Below the pieces are notes generated by a model that did no database searches, was not told the origin of the DNA, and saw only the letters and a list, made by a program, of their open reading frames with translations. DNA of 64,000 nucleotides from a virus. The first letter of the stretch is position 1; the number at the start of each line of letters is the position of its first letter. Position numbers and translations under genes: made by a program. Shown here one piece after another: positions 13,583-21,773 of this stretch. The DNA is taken from positions 1 to 64,000 of the IMG/VR virus record IMGVR_UViG_3300032286_000710; one strand, given 5' to 3'.

Positions 13583-13606
13583 TTACTTTTTATGAAAGGT
13601 TGAACA

Positions 13607-13897
13607 ATGAACGTTAAACAATTGCAAGATAGTGGATACAAAGTAAAAGTTTTTCACAACCGTCTTTATAATGGATATCACGCTTGGCAAAATGGCAAAA
13701 GAGTCTATGGTTATACTGATGGGATTATCGGGCCAGATACTAAGGGCGGTTCTACTGAAGTGATTATTGATTCTCCCAATGGTGAACGCTTGCACGGTCT
13801 TGCAATTTGCAGCACAGAAGATAACTATGATAAAAAACTCGGTGTTAGAATAGCACTTGGGAGGGCTTTGTATGCAAATGAATCAACTAGAGTTTGA
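13607..13897 (+). CDS. Hypothetical protein, 96 aa
   Basis: AAGG lies 11 nt before the ATG. A small alpha/beta protein with a repeated YNGYHAWQNGKRVYGYTDG segment and a C-terminal helix (VRIALGRALYANES). Its end overlaps the HNH gene at 13872. Function unknown. Confidence 0.55.
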   Translation: MNVKQLQDSGYKVKVFHNRLYNGYHAWQNGKRVYGYTDGIIGPDTKGGSTEVIIDSPNGERLHGLAICSTEDNYDKKLGVRIALGRALYANESTRV

Positions 13898-14441
13898 TTT
13901 TTCAAAAGATCAAGTAGACGATGAAGAAGAATTAACGACAGTAATCTTAAATGGAATTCCTATAAAAGAATACAGCGTTTCAAAAAGTGGTAATATATAC
14001 TCTCATTTTAAAAGAATTAATGAGGAAAAAAGTGGTTATCGTATTTGCGTTATTGATACTTCATATAAAAAACTTTTAAAACCTCGTATATGTAAGCAAG
14101 GATATAATAAGGTGGATATTTCATTTGATTGTGGTACTTTTGATTATGAATATAGCTCAAAAGGAAGATATGGATCTAAAAAACAATCATTAAATTGTCG
14201 AGTTCATAAATTAGTAATTGATAGCTGGAAGCCATTTGATCAAAATCTACCAAAAGAAATTAATGCAAAAGACTATAAAAAGACTCCAGAATCTATCAAA
14301 GTATTTCTAAGAGAATTATTCATTGTAAATCATATAGATCACAATAAATCTAATAATAGCCTTGATAATCTAGAGAGAGTAACCCACAAGCAAAATGCTA
14401 GGGCGGCAGTAAAACATTATGGGTCAATAGATGAAGATTAA
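13872..14441 (+). CDS. HNH homing endonuclease (HNH_3 type), 189 aa
   Basis: ATG 13872 is preceded by GGGAGG; the longer frame from TTG 13857 is less likely. The N-terminal part resembles a NUMOD-like recognition segment (IKEYSVSKSGNIYSHFKR). The C-terminal VNHIDHNKSNNSLDNLERVTHKQN is the canonical HNH_3 core (H-x-D/x-N...N-L). Such genes home into intergenic phage sites. It overlaps the preceding gene by 26 nt. Confidence 0.8.
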   Translation: MQMNQLEFDFSKDQVDDEEELTTVILNGIPIKEYSVSKSGNIYSHFKRINEEKSGYRICVIDTSYKKLLKPRICKQGYNKVDISFDCGTFDYEYSSKGRYGSKKQSLNCRVHKLVIDSWKPFDQNLPKEINAKDYKKTPESIKVFLRELFIVNHIDHNKSNNSLDNLERVTHKQNARAAVKHYGSIDED

Positions 14442-14634
14442 TATAAATGACTTCCCAGTAGATACTGATGACTATATAAATAGACTATTGAGGGAGATAG
14501 AATCCCTTAAAAATACAGTAGAATCATTAAAACTGGAAATAAAAACCCAAAGAAAAGAAATAGCCCTACTTAGAGAAGAAAGAAAAGCCATTTTAGACAA
14601 CGACAAACCTCCCGGCTGGTGTATAAGATGGTAG
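14431..14634 (+). CDS. Coiled-coil protein, 67 aa
   Basis: An acidic N-terminus (NDFPVDTDD) is followed by a long heptad helix, residues 17-55, rich in Leu/Glu/Lys, and a short tail ending GWCIRW. It starts within the end of the HNH gene. A small scaffold or adaptor is possible. No family recognised. Confidence 0.55.
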   Translation: MKININDFPVDTDDYINRLLREIESLKNTVESLKLEIKTQRKEIALLREERKAILDNDKPPGWCIRW

Positions 14635-14669
14635 CCTACCTAAAATATCCCACCTTAAGGAGTTTATTC

Positions 14670-14840
14670 ATGAAATATACATTTGTAGCATTATTACTAT
14701 CAGTATTAGTATCATCTTTATCGGTAAATTTACTATATATTGACCTACTTAATGAAATTAATCAGAGCCACAGTGTAAATGAGCACAAGATGAGTATAAT
14801 AATGGAAAAGGTAGATGAGTTAACATACAAGGCAGAGTAG
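14670..14840 (+). CDS. Small membrane protein, 56 aa
   Basis: AAGGAG 8 nt before ATG 14670 decides the start; the longer frame (14619) overlaps the previous gene. The first 24 residues are hydrophobic (uncleaved signal anchor), followed by a polar helix. Topology and size resemble an inner-membrane spanin, but the lysis cassette is elsewhere. Confidence 0.5.
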   Translation: MKYTFVALLLSVLVSSLSVNLLYIDLLNEINQSHSVNEHKMSIIMEKVDELTYKAE

Positions 14841-14967
14841 ATTCATGTTTTTATGGCTAAATGACAGACTATTTAATAGATATCTAAAAGTTTTGCGAAA
14901 GATGGATATGCGTAGTATCTATCCTATAGCATTTAAGTGTGATTTTTTATACAGAGAGGAATTTTTT

Positions 14968-15261
14968 ATGGCACTAGTTTATAATGTAACCGCTGGCCCA
15001 GTTGTTGATAGTGACGTTTCAGAGCGTAGACTTTCAGTGGCTGTTAATGGTGAAGTTCGTTCAACATCGCCCTTCCCAGCAAATACCACCAGTTTTGGTG
15101 AGCTATCATTCTCAGACAATGATAGTGTTGTTTTAACCTTAGTAGACGTTGACGATGCTGGCAATGTAAGTTCGCCAGCCACCGTGCAATTTACTGCGGT
15201 TGATACTGTACCTCCCGCAGCACCGGGTGAATTTGGCGTGGCTTTTGTTCGTGAAGAGTGA
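14968..15261 (+). CDS. Ig-like fold protein, probably virion or surface associated, 97 aa
   Basis: GAGAGGA before ATG 14968 sets the start; the frame is open back to 14845 but has no ribosome site there. The sequence is beta-rich with VDDAGNVSSPATVQF and ends VDTVPPAAPG, the joint motif (D-x-x-P-P-x-A-P) of bacterial Ig-like and fibronectin-like repeats found on phage surface and tail proteins. A strong terminator follows, so it is expressed as a short unit. The 123 nt upstream hold nothing else recognisable. Confidence 0.55.
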   Translation: MALVYNVTAGPVVDSDVSERRLSVAVNGEVRSTSPFPANTTSFGELSFSDNDSVVLTLVDVDDAGNVSSPATVQFTAVDTVPPAAPGEFGVAFVREE

Positions 15262-15290
15262 ACAATAGTTACCTAATAAGTAATGAATTA

Positions 15291-15318
15291 GGGGGCGGCG
15301 AAAGCTGCCCCCTTTTTA
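15291..15318 (+). terminator. Rho-independent terminator
   Basis: GGGGGCGGC (15291-15299), tetraloop GAAA, GCTGCCCCC (15304-15312), then TTTTTA. A very stable stem with one G-U pair. Confidence 0.93.
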
Positions 15319-15322
15319 TTTA

Positions 15323-15335
15323 GTGTATATATATA
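15323..15335 (+). promoter_or_regulatory. Candidate late-type promoter motif GTGTATATATATA
   Basis: Located just after the terminator and 27 nt before ATG 15362, with no TTGACA upstream. It belongs to the set of GTGTATA-W-W motifs at 12131, 12907, 29430 and (- strand) 16880. Confidence 0.4.
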
Positions 15336-15361
15336 AGGGTTTTTAATCTTATGGGAAAATT

Positions 15362-15724
15362 ATGTTTAATTGGTTAAGAGATAAAATATCTGACTATTCT
15401 AGATCGCCCCAGTGGTCTAACGTTAGGAAGGAACATTTAAAACATCAATCAATTTGTCAGGCATGTGGGAGAAAAAATGATCTACAAGTCCATCACATAA
15501 TACCATATCATTTAGATCCAAGTAATGAATTAAATCCAGATAATTTAATAACATTATGTTCTGATTGTCATCTATTATTGGGCCATTTGATGGACTACAA
15601 AAGTTGGAATACAAATGTAGTCACTGATTGTGAACAAATATCACTCAAAATCAAAAATAGGCCATACAATGAACAAACTTATCAACAGCCTCCTAGTTGG
15701 ATTTCTTATTGGTTTAATATCTAA
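15362..15724 (+). CDS. HNH endonuclease, 120 aa
   Basis: CQAC (33-36) and CSDC (about 68-71) are the zinc cysteines flanking the catalytic HHI in LQVHHIIPYH, with ELNPDNLITLC as second strand and H in CHLLLGH: a complete McrA/HNH fold. Free-standing, no recognition domain visible. It may be a homing nuclease or a packaging/host-DNA nuclease. The protease gene starts inside its last 56 nt. Confidence 0.8.
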   Translation: MFNWLRDKISDYSRSPQWSNVRKEHLKHQSICQACGRKNDLQVHHIIPYHLDPSNELNPDNLITLCSDCHLLLGHLMDYKSWNTNVVTDCEQISLKIKNRPYNEQTYQQPPSWISYWFNI

Positions 15725-16433
15725 CATATACGCTGGAACAATAGACCCTAACACTCCAGATGAAAAATACATTGAATACGGTAAAAAGTTTGATTGCGTA
15801 TTAGAGATAATGGGTTCTTATGATAATGATGAAGGATTATTTTCAGCCTCTGCTGTTGCTATAGATTCTCGCTGGGTATTAACGGCGGCTCATGTTGTTA
15901 AGGATTCTAAGTTTGCTTTCTTGCACAGCGAAAAGAAAAAACAGATTATAGTTATAGATGAAATTATGTGCCACGAAGATTTTGAAAATAGGCAATTTGG
16001 ATTTGCAGACATAGCACTATGCCACACAACCTCAGATATAGATCTTGAATTTTATCCACAATTATACGAAGAATCAAACGAAATTAACAAAATATGTGCC
16101 ATTGCTGGCTATGGTAAAACTGGTACTTTTATAACTGGAATACAGAATGGAGATAAGAAAAAAAGGGGCGGATCAAACAAAATAGACAGAATAGAAAATG
16201 ATCTTTTGATTTGCAGTCCATCTATATCAAATAGAACAGAACTTGAGTTTCTAATAGGTAGTGGTGATAGCGGAGGCGGTTTATTTATAGATGGCAAATT
16301 GGCTGGAATAAATTCTTGCGTCACAACCCTTGACAAAAAGCCAGACTCAACGTATAATGATGATAGTGGACATACAAGGATTAGCAATTTTTTAGATTGG
16401 ATAAGACAAAAGACTCAAAAGAAAAGGGAGTAG
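15669..16433 (+). CDS. Secreted trypsin-like serine protease, 254 aa
   Basis: Start ATG 15669 gives a clean Sec signal peptide (residues 1-22, ending IYAG); an earlier start would bury it. The chymotrypsin-fold triad is visible: His75 in LTAAHV, Asp114 in FADIAL, Ser201 in GSGDSGGG. About 230 mature residues is normal for the family. It would act in the periplasm or outside the cell, perhaps on surface proteins or during lysis. It overlaps the HNH gene by 56 nt and converges with the - strand gene. Confidence 0.85.
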   Translation: MNKLINSLLVGFLIGLISNIYAGTIDPNTPDEKYIEYGKKFDCVLEIMGSYDNDEGLFSASAVAIDSRWVLTAAHVVKDSKFAFLHSEKKKQIIVIDEIMCHEDFENRQFGFADIALCHTTSDIDLEFYPQLYEESNEINKICAIAGYGKTGTFITGIQNGDKKKRGGSNKIDRIENDLLICSPSISNRTELEFLIGSGDSGGGLFIDGKLAGINSCVTTLDKKPDSTYNDDSGHTRISNFLDWIRQKTQKKRE

Positions 16434-16450
16434 ACACAAGGCCCACTCCC
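16417..16450 (-). terminator. Rho-independent terminator of the - strand gene
   Basis: Read on the - strand: GGGAGT, a 13-nt loop, ACTCCC, then TTTTCTTTT (16425-16417). The stem is 16426-16450 and overlaps the protease stop codon. On the + strand the hairpin has no good T-run, so it mainly serves the - strand gene. Confidence 0.85.
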
Positions 16451-16478
16451 ATAACCAATTTGGTTTATTTGCTATCTA

Positions 16479-16832
16479 TCAAGTTTCGTCCTTAACGTCA
16501 TATGTCATACCGGTCATGTTTAAATCAACATTTACTCCGTATGATTTTCTGACCGAAGATGAATCTAAGAATGAGATTGTGCTGGTTGCGTTTAACTTGT
16601 TTGTCGAGGTATTAGCACCCATTGCTGTCAAGCCACTATTGATTTTGTCTAATACAGAGTATAATAACTCTCTAACATCACCACTAGTGCCAGTTTTATA
16701 GCTCTCTAAAGCTCCAGAAGGAATAAAGATTCCACCAGATCCACTAAAACTTAATGAAGTAGTACAACCAGAACCAAAGAAAAAGTTGCTTGCGGGATTA
16801 AGTTGTCCAGACTGAACGGGTGTAAGAGGCAT
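16479..16832 (-). CDS. Probable virion protein on the - strand, 117 aa
   Basis: The only supported - strand gene. AAGGAG stands 8 nt before its ATG (16832), a terminator follows and a GTGTATAATT motif lies upstream. The product is Gly/Ser/Thr-rich and beta-prone (FFFGSGCTTSLSFSGSGGIF), with a helical middle (ELLYSVLDKINSGL). This composition is typical of small decoration or tail proteins. No family recognised. Confidence 0.7.
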   Translation of the reverse strand: MPLTPVQSGQLNPASNFFFGSGCTTSLSFSGSGGIFIPSGALESYKTGTSGDVRELLYSVLDKINSGLTAMGANTSTNKLNATSTISFLDSSSVRKSYGVNVDLNMTGMTYDVKDET

Positions 16833-16870
16833 AGTGTTATCTCCTTATGAAAAAATTGAGTACTCATTAC

Positions 16871-16880
16871 AATTATACAC
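16871..16880 (-). promoter_or_regulatory. Candidate late-type promoter motif (- strand) GTGTATAATT
   Basis: Lies 38 nt upstream of the - strand start codon at 16832, in the short region before the divergent glycosyltransferase gene. Same core as the + strand motifs listed at 12131, 15323 and 29430. Confidence 0.4.
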
Positions 16881-16890
16881 TAAAATCAAT

Positions 16891-17541
16891 ATGAACATTA
16901 CTTTATTAGTCGGAACTTGTGACAAATATAACTTCCTTTGGAAGAAATTTGGCTTATTATTTGACAAATATTGGGACCATACTATAGATATACCACGATA
17001 TTTTTTATCAGAAACCTTAGAATTCAATGATTATGGCTTTAAATCCATTCTGCCGGGTAAAACACCATATTCAGATCGTCTAAAGCACACTCTGGATATG
17101 GTCGATACAGATTACATATTATGGATGCAAGATGACTACTTTTTGAGAAAAACCATTCCAAAATCACAATTTGAAATGTATATGTCTATTATTAAAAATG
17201 GGGTAAATAGATTTGGGATACATGAAGATAGCAATTTATACCAAAAATTTCATTTGATAAATAATTTATACAGACTACAGCAATATAGTTTATATACTAT
17301 ATCAATGCAAGCATCCATATGGGATAAAGAATTTTTAAAATCGTGTTTAATAACAACAGGATCAGAGAATATTTGGGAATTTGAAGTAAATGGATCACAA
17401 AGATTAAATAATCGCGTTTACCACAATATACTATTTGACAAGCAAGATACCCCTTGGTATAATGAGGCTATGAGAAAAAGCGAATTCACACCAGACTATT
17501 ATGATATAGTAGAAAAAGAGAAACTGTATGACATTTTATGA
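16891..17541 (+). CDS. Glycosyltransferase-like protein (GT-A type), 216 aa
   Basis: I use ATG 16891 because ITLLVGTCDKYNF is a typical first GT-A strand. YILWMQDDYFL (about residues 80-90) supplies the Asp pair used for metal and nucleotide-sugar binding. The length fits small capsule/LPS-type glycosyltransferases. Substrate unknown. No Shine-Dalgarno is visible. It belongs with the other glycan genes at 27062, 50589 and 57834-62908. Confidence 0.6.
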   Translation: MNITLLVGTCDKYNFLWKKFGLLFDKYWDHTIDIPRYFLSETLEFNDYGFKSILPGKTPYSDRLKHTLDMVDTDYILWMQDDYFLRKTIPKSQFEMYMSIIKNGVNRFGIHEDSNLYQKFHLINNLYRLQQYSLYTISMQASIWDKEFLKSCLITTGSENIWEFEVNGSQRLNNRVYHNILFDKQDTPWYNEAMRKSEFTPDYYDIVEKEKLYDIL

Positions 17542-17881
17542 GGCAATAAGGCTCACTTCTAATATAGGTAGTCCAGTATATACTCATTCTGGAGAAGTCG
17601 TTGTAATATCTGGATGGAATCAAAAGTTTGATAACCCATGTATTACAGACGATTTGTATTTTTCGTGTGTAGATAGCATGTTTAATATAGAGCAATATAG
17701 GTATAATGAATTATGTGGGCCGGAGCTTTGCGATGAAGACAAAATGTTTATTGATTGGCTACAAAATAAAGAAATATTAAAGAGCGATATTCCCCTCTTA
17801 AAAGAAGCATTTATATCTGGATTTTCTAAAGGATATTCTCATAAGCAAAAGACTAAATCACAAGAGCAACTACAAAAATGA
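17528..17881 (+). CDS. Hypothetical protein, 117 aa
   Basis: Starts 14 nt inside the previous gene. Beta-rich N-terminus (VYTHSGEVVVISGW), cysteines in LCGPELCDED, helical C-terminus with AFISGFSKGYSH. No function recognised. Coupled to the next gene by an ATGA overlap. Confidence 0.55.
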   Translation: MTFYEAIRLTSNIGSPVYTHSGEVVVISGWNQKFDNPCITDDLYFSCVDSMFNIEQYRYNELCGPELCDEDKMFIDWLQNKEILKSDIPLLKEAFISGFSKGYSHKQKTKSQEQLQK

Positions 17882-18096
17882 CTTGGACAGAAATAAGATC
17901 ATGGGCCAAAGGTCTTGGATATGAGACTATCAAAGATAAAGACGATGCTCAATATTATTGGGCAAAATCTAGTGATAACTCTATTGGCGGTAGCGGTGCT
18001 GCTCCAAGCGTTAGTAAATTGGCTAGGGCGATTTTTAACCATCATACGAGTGATAGGTGGTTAGAGCATCAAGAAAAATATCAGAAAAATGCTTAA
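17878..18096 (+). CDS. Conserved small phage protein (MTWTEIRSWAK type), 72 aa
   Basis: MTWTEIRSWAKGLGYE, YYWAKSSD and SVSKLARAIFNH...W-x-x-HQEKY form a pattern I associate with short uncharacterised proteins from large myoviruses. Probably one helical domain. It sits directly upstream of nucleotide-metabolism genes. Confidence 0.55.
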   Translation: MTWTEIRSWAKGLGYETIKDKDDAQYYWAKSSDNSIGGSGAAPSVSKLARAIFNHHTSDRWLEHQEKYQKNA

Positions 18097-18583
18097 CAGC
18101 CTGTATATAGATAGAGAGTGGGAAACTAAGTGCATAGATAAAATCTGTGATGAAATTAGATATATATTCCCTCATGATAATAAAACTGCAATACTACAAT
18201 TAAGTTATGAATATTCTGGTTTAATGGCTCAGTTGATGGCTCACAAGTTATCTATAAAAGATAAACCTATAGATATCGAGCCTGTTAACATACCATATAA
18301 AAATGAGTTTGAATCCATTATTCATCCAGATCAACTTGATCCTTATAATAAACTTATAGTTATTGACAGTGGATGTTTGAGTGGAAATAACTTTAGAAAG
18401 ATAGAAAAGAAATTATTAGATTATGGTTTTAAACGCTCAGACTTATTCTTTGCTTGTGTAGCCTGCGATCTCAATAGTATCTTTCGTCCAGATTTTTGTC
18501 CAATATATTTTAATGGCGACAAAATAATGGTGCATTTTTGGTGGGAAACTAGAACAAATAAATTTGATAGGAATATAACATGA
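18089..18583 (+). CDS. Phosphoribosyltransferase-like protein, 164 aa
   Basis: [25 protein letters not shown] (about 90-114) resembles the PRPP loop region of type I phosphoribosyltransferases (hydrophobic strand, D-S/D-G-x-x-S/T-G), followed by a [11 protein letters not shown] strand. The family moves ribose-5-phosphate from PRPP to a base. The genome context (ThyX next) fits nucleotide metabolism, but the usual DD pair is changed to DS, so catalysis is uncertain. Confidence 0.5.
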   Translation: MLNSLYIDREWETKCIDKICDEIRYIFPHDNKTAILQLSYEYSGLMAQLMAHKLSIKDKPIDIEPVNIPYKNEFESIIHPDQLDPYNKLIVIDSGCLSGNNFRKIEKKLLDYGFKRSDLFFACVACDLNSIFRPDFCPIYFNGDKIMVHFWWETRTNKFDRNIT

Positions 18584-19215
18584 ATGTAAAACTAGTTAGC
18601 GTAACTCCAGATGCAGAAAAATTAATAGCATATTGTGCTAGAGTCTCAAATCCAAATAAACAAAACAACGAGAACTATGCTAAACTATTGAAGTATTGTA
18701 TAGACCATAAGCATTTCTCCATATTTGAACAAAGTTTTATGACTATGGAGATTAATACCACTAGAGGGCTTGCTGCTCAAATTCTAAGGCATAGAAGTTT
18801 CACATTCCAAGAGTTTAGCCAACGATATGCCGATACAACTCTATTGGCAGAAGACATTCCAGTATTTGAACTAAGGCGACAAGATACTAAAAATAGACAA
18901 AACAGTATAGATGACATTAGCGATGAATTACGAGTTAAATGGAATACAAAAATTCGTGAGCATTTTGCCAAGGCAAAATCAATATACGATGACATGATTA
19001 AAGATGGGGTGGCTAAAGAGTGTGCTAGGTTTGTATTACCACTGGCAACTCCTACAAGACTTTATGTCAGTGGCACGGTAAGGTCGTGGATTCATTATAT
19101 AGATTTACGATCTGCTAATGGTACTCAAAAAGAACATATGGATATAGCAAATGAATGTAAACAAATTTTTACAGAACAATTTCCTACAATTAGTGAGGCT
19201 TTAGGCTGGCAATGA
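18580..19215 (+). CDS. thyX: Flavin-dependent thymidylate synthase ThyX, 211 aa
   Basis: Makes dTMP from dUMP using methylene-tetrahydrofolate, FAD and NADPH. The signature RHR-x2-T-x4-S-x-RY is seen at residues 70-83 ([14 protein letters not shown]), with the substrate-binding [17 protein letters not shown] near 166-182. Length is normal. It overlaps the upstream gene by 4 nt and works with the dCMP deaminase and dUTPase of this genome. Confidence 0.95.
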   Translation: MNVKLVSVTPDAEKLIAYCARVSNPNKQNNENYAKLLKYCIDHKHFSIFEQSFMTMEINTTRGLAAQILRHRSFTFQEFSQRYADTTLLAEDIPVFELRRQDTKNRQNSIDDISDELRVKWNTKIREHFAKAKSIYDDMIKDGVAKECARFVLPLATPTRLYVSGTVRSWIHYIDLRSANGTQKEHMDIANECKQIFTEQFPTISEALGWQ

Positions 19216-19514
19216 AAATCAAACTTGATATGAGTGAGAGTGATATCATTCGTGCTATGAAGAATAATAGGCATTCTCCAGTAGATTTATTAGCAGCAAA
19301 ATATTTTAAAGAAGATCCAGAAAATGTAGAATCTGATTACGATTGCATAGTTATATGGGATGATTCCATTAATGACTATAATTCTTATAGATATTGCACA
19401 GAAGATATAAATTCTGTCAAAGATTTTCTAGATCAGTGGTTTGATTACTCAGATGGATATTTAGTGGATTTTGCATTAAATCCTATTTCTTTTTGCGTAG
19501 AAGAGAACGGATAA
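19212..19514 (+). CDS. Hypothetical acidic protein, 100 aa
   Basis: Coupled by ATGA overlap to thyX. Asp-rich, with [14 protein letters not shown] and a C-terminal [16 protein letters not shown]. It is the last gene before the strong promoter at 19533. No family recognised. Confidence 0.55.
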   Translation: MKIKLDMSESDIIRAMKNNRHSPVDLLAAKYFKEDPENVESDYDCIVIWDDSINDYNSYRYCTEDINSVKDFLDQWFDYSDGYLVDFALNPISFCVEENG

Positions 19515-19532
19515 AAAAATTAAACTGCCCGC

Positions 19533-19560
19533 TTGACAGTGACGATAACTCTGGTATACT
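19533..19560 (+). promoter_or_regulatory. Strong sigma70-like promoter of the rII genes
   Basis: TTGACA (19533-19538), 16-bp spacer, TATACT (19555-19560). GACGATA lies 7 bp before the -10, identical in position to the promoter at 25578. Drives rIIA (ATG 19606, with AGGAG upstream). Confidence 0.88.
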
Positions 19561-19605
19561 CAAAGCACACACAGCACTTAAGCACTTTTTAGGAGATTAG
19601 CAATT

Positions 19606-21744
19606 ATGAAACTTCACGCTAGTACGAACGTTATTGAGAAATCTGGTCAGTTTGAAGAGTCCAAGTTCAGCATTGAAGCATCGTCTAAGGCATTCTTTAT
19701 CCTTTCTGACGGTCTGTATTCTAACAAGATTCTCGCGGTTGTTCGTGAGCTTTCTACCAATGCCTATGACTCTCAAGTAGAGGCTGGCAAGTCGAACGTT
19801 CCTTTTGACGTTCATATCCCTACTGCTATTTCGCCCGTATTCTCTATTCGTGACTACGGCACTAGCATGGATCATGAAAACTGTATGCAACTCTATACTA
19901 CGTATTTCCGTAGCACCCGAAACAATAGCAATGATGCTGTTGGTTGTCTTGGTCTGGGCAGCAAGGCTCCCTTTGCATATTCTGATAGCTTTACCGTTGA
20001 GGCTTATCTTAATGGTACTCGTAGGCTTTATACTGCCTATAAGGACGAGAGTGGCAATCCTGTCTTCTCTTTGATGGACGAGTCTGATACCAGCGAACAG
20101 AATGGTATCAAGGTTTCTATCAACGTGAATGATCATGATATCAACCGATTTCAGTATGAATCGCACCATGTTTATGAACACTTCAAGGTAAAGCCAAACT
20201 TTGTGGCTTATAAGCCTTCATTCCGTAGCATTGATAAGGTTCTGGCTGGAACCAACTGGTACTTTGATGACAATGCTAGAGAGAATGTTATTGTGATGGG
20301 TCAGATCTCATATCCAATTGACGTTAACCAGCTTACTGCTAATGGTGATAAGTCTTTTCAGCGTCATCGTGAATTCATTGAGTATTCCAACGGACTGAGA
20401 ATCTTTGTGAATATTGGAGATGTTGACATTACTCCTAGTCGTGAGTCTCTTTCATATAGTCGAGACACTAAGAAAAATATTCTTAGCATGATTGATAACA
20501 TCATTAACGAGATTGCTGTTAAGATTGAAGAGCAAATTGCTAGCCAGCCTTCTTTGTTCAAGGCTCGTATGAAGTATGTTCAGATTAGCAATCAGTGTTC
20601 TTCTATCAATACTGCCGTTCAGTCTCTTCAAAAGTCTATCACTTGGAATGATATGAAGCTTTTTGATAGCGTTGCTGGAGAGTATATCAATGCCAAAGAT
20701 AGTGGCATTAACTTGATGGAAAAGTCCCAGTATCGTTCTAAGGTCGATATTAAGTACGGTGTTGAGCGTATTGTATTTAACACGCACACTAAGTTTTTTA
20801 TTGATAACCTTACTAGGGGTGGAGTTAGCCGAATTCGTCAGTATATGAAGGAGAACGGCGGCTCTCAGGCTTACTATGTTTACAAGCTTAAGGAAAGTGA
20901 GACTGTTGACAACTGCCGTTTGTATGGTATTATGGGTGATGCCGGTCAGGAAGATGTTGTCTTGACTTCAACTCTTGATAAGGTTAATTACAATCGTTCT
21001 TCTAGTTATACCGCTGGAAATTCTGTTCCTATCGTGCAGGCAAAGGTTTTCAATGAAGAAACTGGAAAGTTTGAAGAGTGCAGTATGAGCGTTAAGTATG
21101 AGAATGCACATTATTTCAAGGAGTCTAAGGATACTGTTGACCTTAAATACTCTGAGATTACTGTCTATTATCTGGAACGTATGCTTGAATATGCACACAA
21201 GAATTATGCAGATAAGGTTGGTGATGCTACGTTTTATATCGTAAAGCCTTCTGTCATTAAGAATAGGAAGCTTAATGAGCGTGATAATTGGCATGATGCT
21301 ACGGTTCTTATTAGCAACATCTTTAATGAGGCAGTCAATACTCATAAGAAACAGATTATTGAATGTCAGAAGAGGTATAATCTTTCTGCTCATCGTAATG
21401 AGCGTTGGAAGGATTGTATTATGATGACAAATATTGATAATGAACTCAAGAGGATTGTGCGTGAACATGATGCTCACGCAAAGGAACTCAATGCTATTCG
21501 TGAAGATATGGGTCATATTTATGAGGCTTCGCGTAAGTTATCTGGTGTTGAGTCCATTAATTTTTCTGGAGTTAAAATGGATGAGACTAAATTTTCAGCT
21601 AAGTTTGATGAAGAGATTAAGAAGTATCCTATGCTTCGACTTCTTTCCAATGTTTGGTCAGATCAAGATAGGAAACTTGTTGCAGATTATATTGACACTA
21701 TTAACGTCGGTATTAATGCAACGAATGTTTTGAGCCAACTGTGA
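19606..21744 (+). CDS. rIIA: rIIA-like membrane-associated GHKL ATPase, 712 aa
   Basis: Homologous to T4 rIIA over its length: KAFFILSDGLYSNKI, then the GHKL ATP-binding boxes VRELSTNAYD (47-55), RDYGTSMD (82-89) and GLGSKAPFAYSD (116-127), and further on DVDITPSRESLSYS. In T4, rIIA and rIIB affect lysis inhibition and resistance to lambda Rex exclusion and associate with the membrane. Length is close to the T4 protein (725). It starts a two-gene unit with its own promoter and terminator. Codons here favour CGT, CTT and GCT, unlike the AGA/TTA-rich neighbours, which suggests high expression or separate origin. Confidence 0.93.
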   Translation: MKLHASTNVIEKSGQFEESKFSIEASSKAFFILSDGLYSNKILAVVRELSTNAYDSQVEAGKSNVPFDVHIPTAISPVFSIRDYGTSMDHENCMQLYTTYFRSTRNNSNDAVGCLGLGSKAPFAYSDSFTVEAYLNGTRRLYTAYKDESGNPVFSLMDESDTSEQNGIKVSINVNDHDINRFQYESHHVYEHFKVKPNFVAYKPSFRSIDKVLAGTNWYFDDNARENVIVMGQISYPIDVNQLTANGDKSFQRHREFIEYSNGLRIFVNIGDVDITPSRESLSYSRDTKKNILSMIDNIINEIAVKIEEQIASQPSLFKARMKYVQISNQCSSINTAVQSLQKSITWNDMKLFDSVAGEYINAKDSGINLMEKSQYRSKVDIKYGVERIVFNTHTKFFIDNLTRGGVSRIRQYMKENGGSQAYYVYKLKESETVDNCRLYGIMGDAGQEDVVLTSTLDKVNYNRSSSYTAGNSVPIVQAKVFNEETGKFEECSMSVKYENAHYFKESKDTVDLKYSEITVYYLERMLEYAHKNYADKVGDATFYIVKPSVIKNRKLNERDNWHDATVLISNIFNEAVNTHKKQIIECQKRYNLSAHRNERWKDCIMMTNIDNELKRIVREHDAHAKELNAIREDMGHIYEASRKLSGVESINFSGVKMDETKFSAKFDEEIKKYPMLRLLSNVWSDQDRKLVADYIDTINVGINATNVLSQL

Positions 21745-21773
21745 CGCTATAATAGTTTAAAGGAGACACACAA

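Noticed and set aside
14845-14967. N-terminal extension of the Ig-like protein
   Set aside because: Frame is open but has no ribosome site, is basic-aromatic unlike the beta-rich part, and GAGAGGA precedes ATG 14968.
20968-21516. 182-codon open frame on the - strand inside rIIA
   Set aside because: Antisense shadow of the strongly supported rIIA gene; no ribosome site, no recognisable protein, and its length reflects rIIA codon choice. The same holds for 19597-20181.
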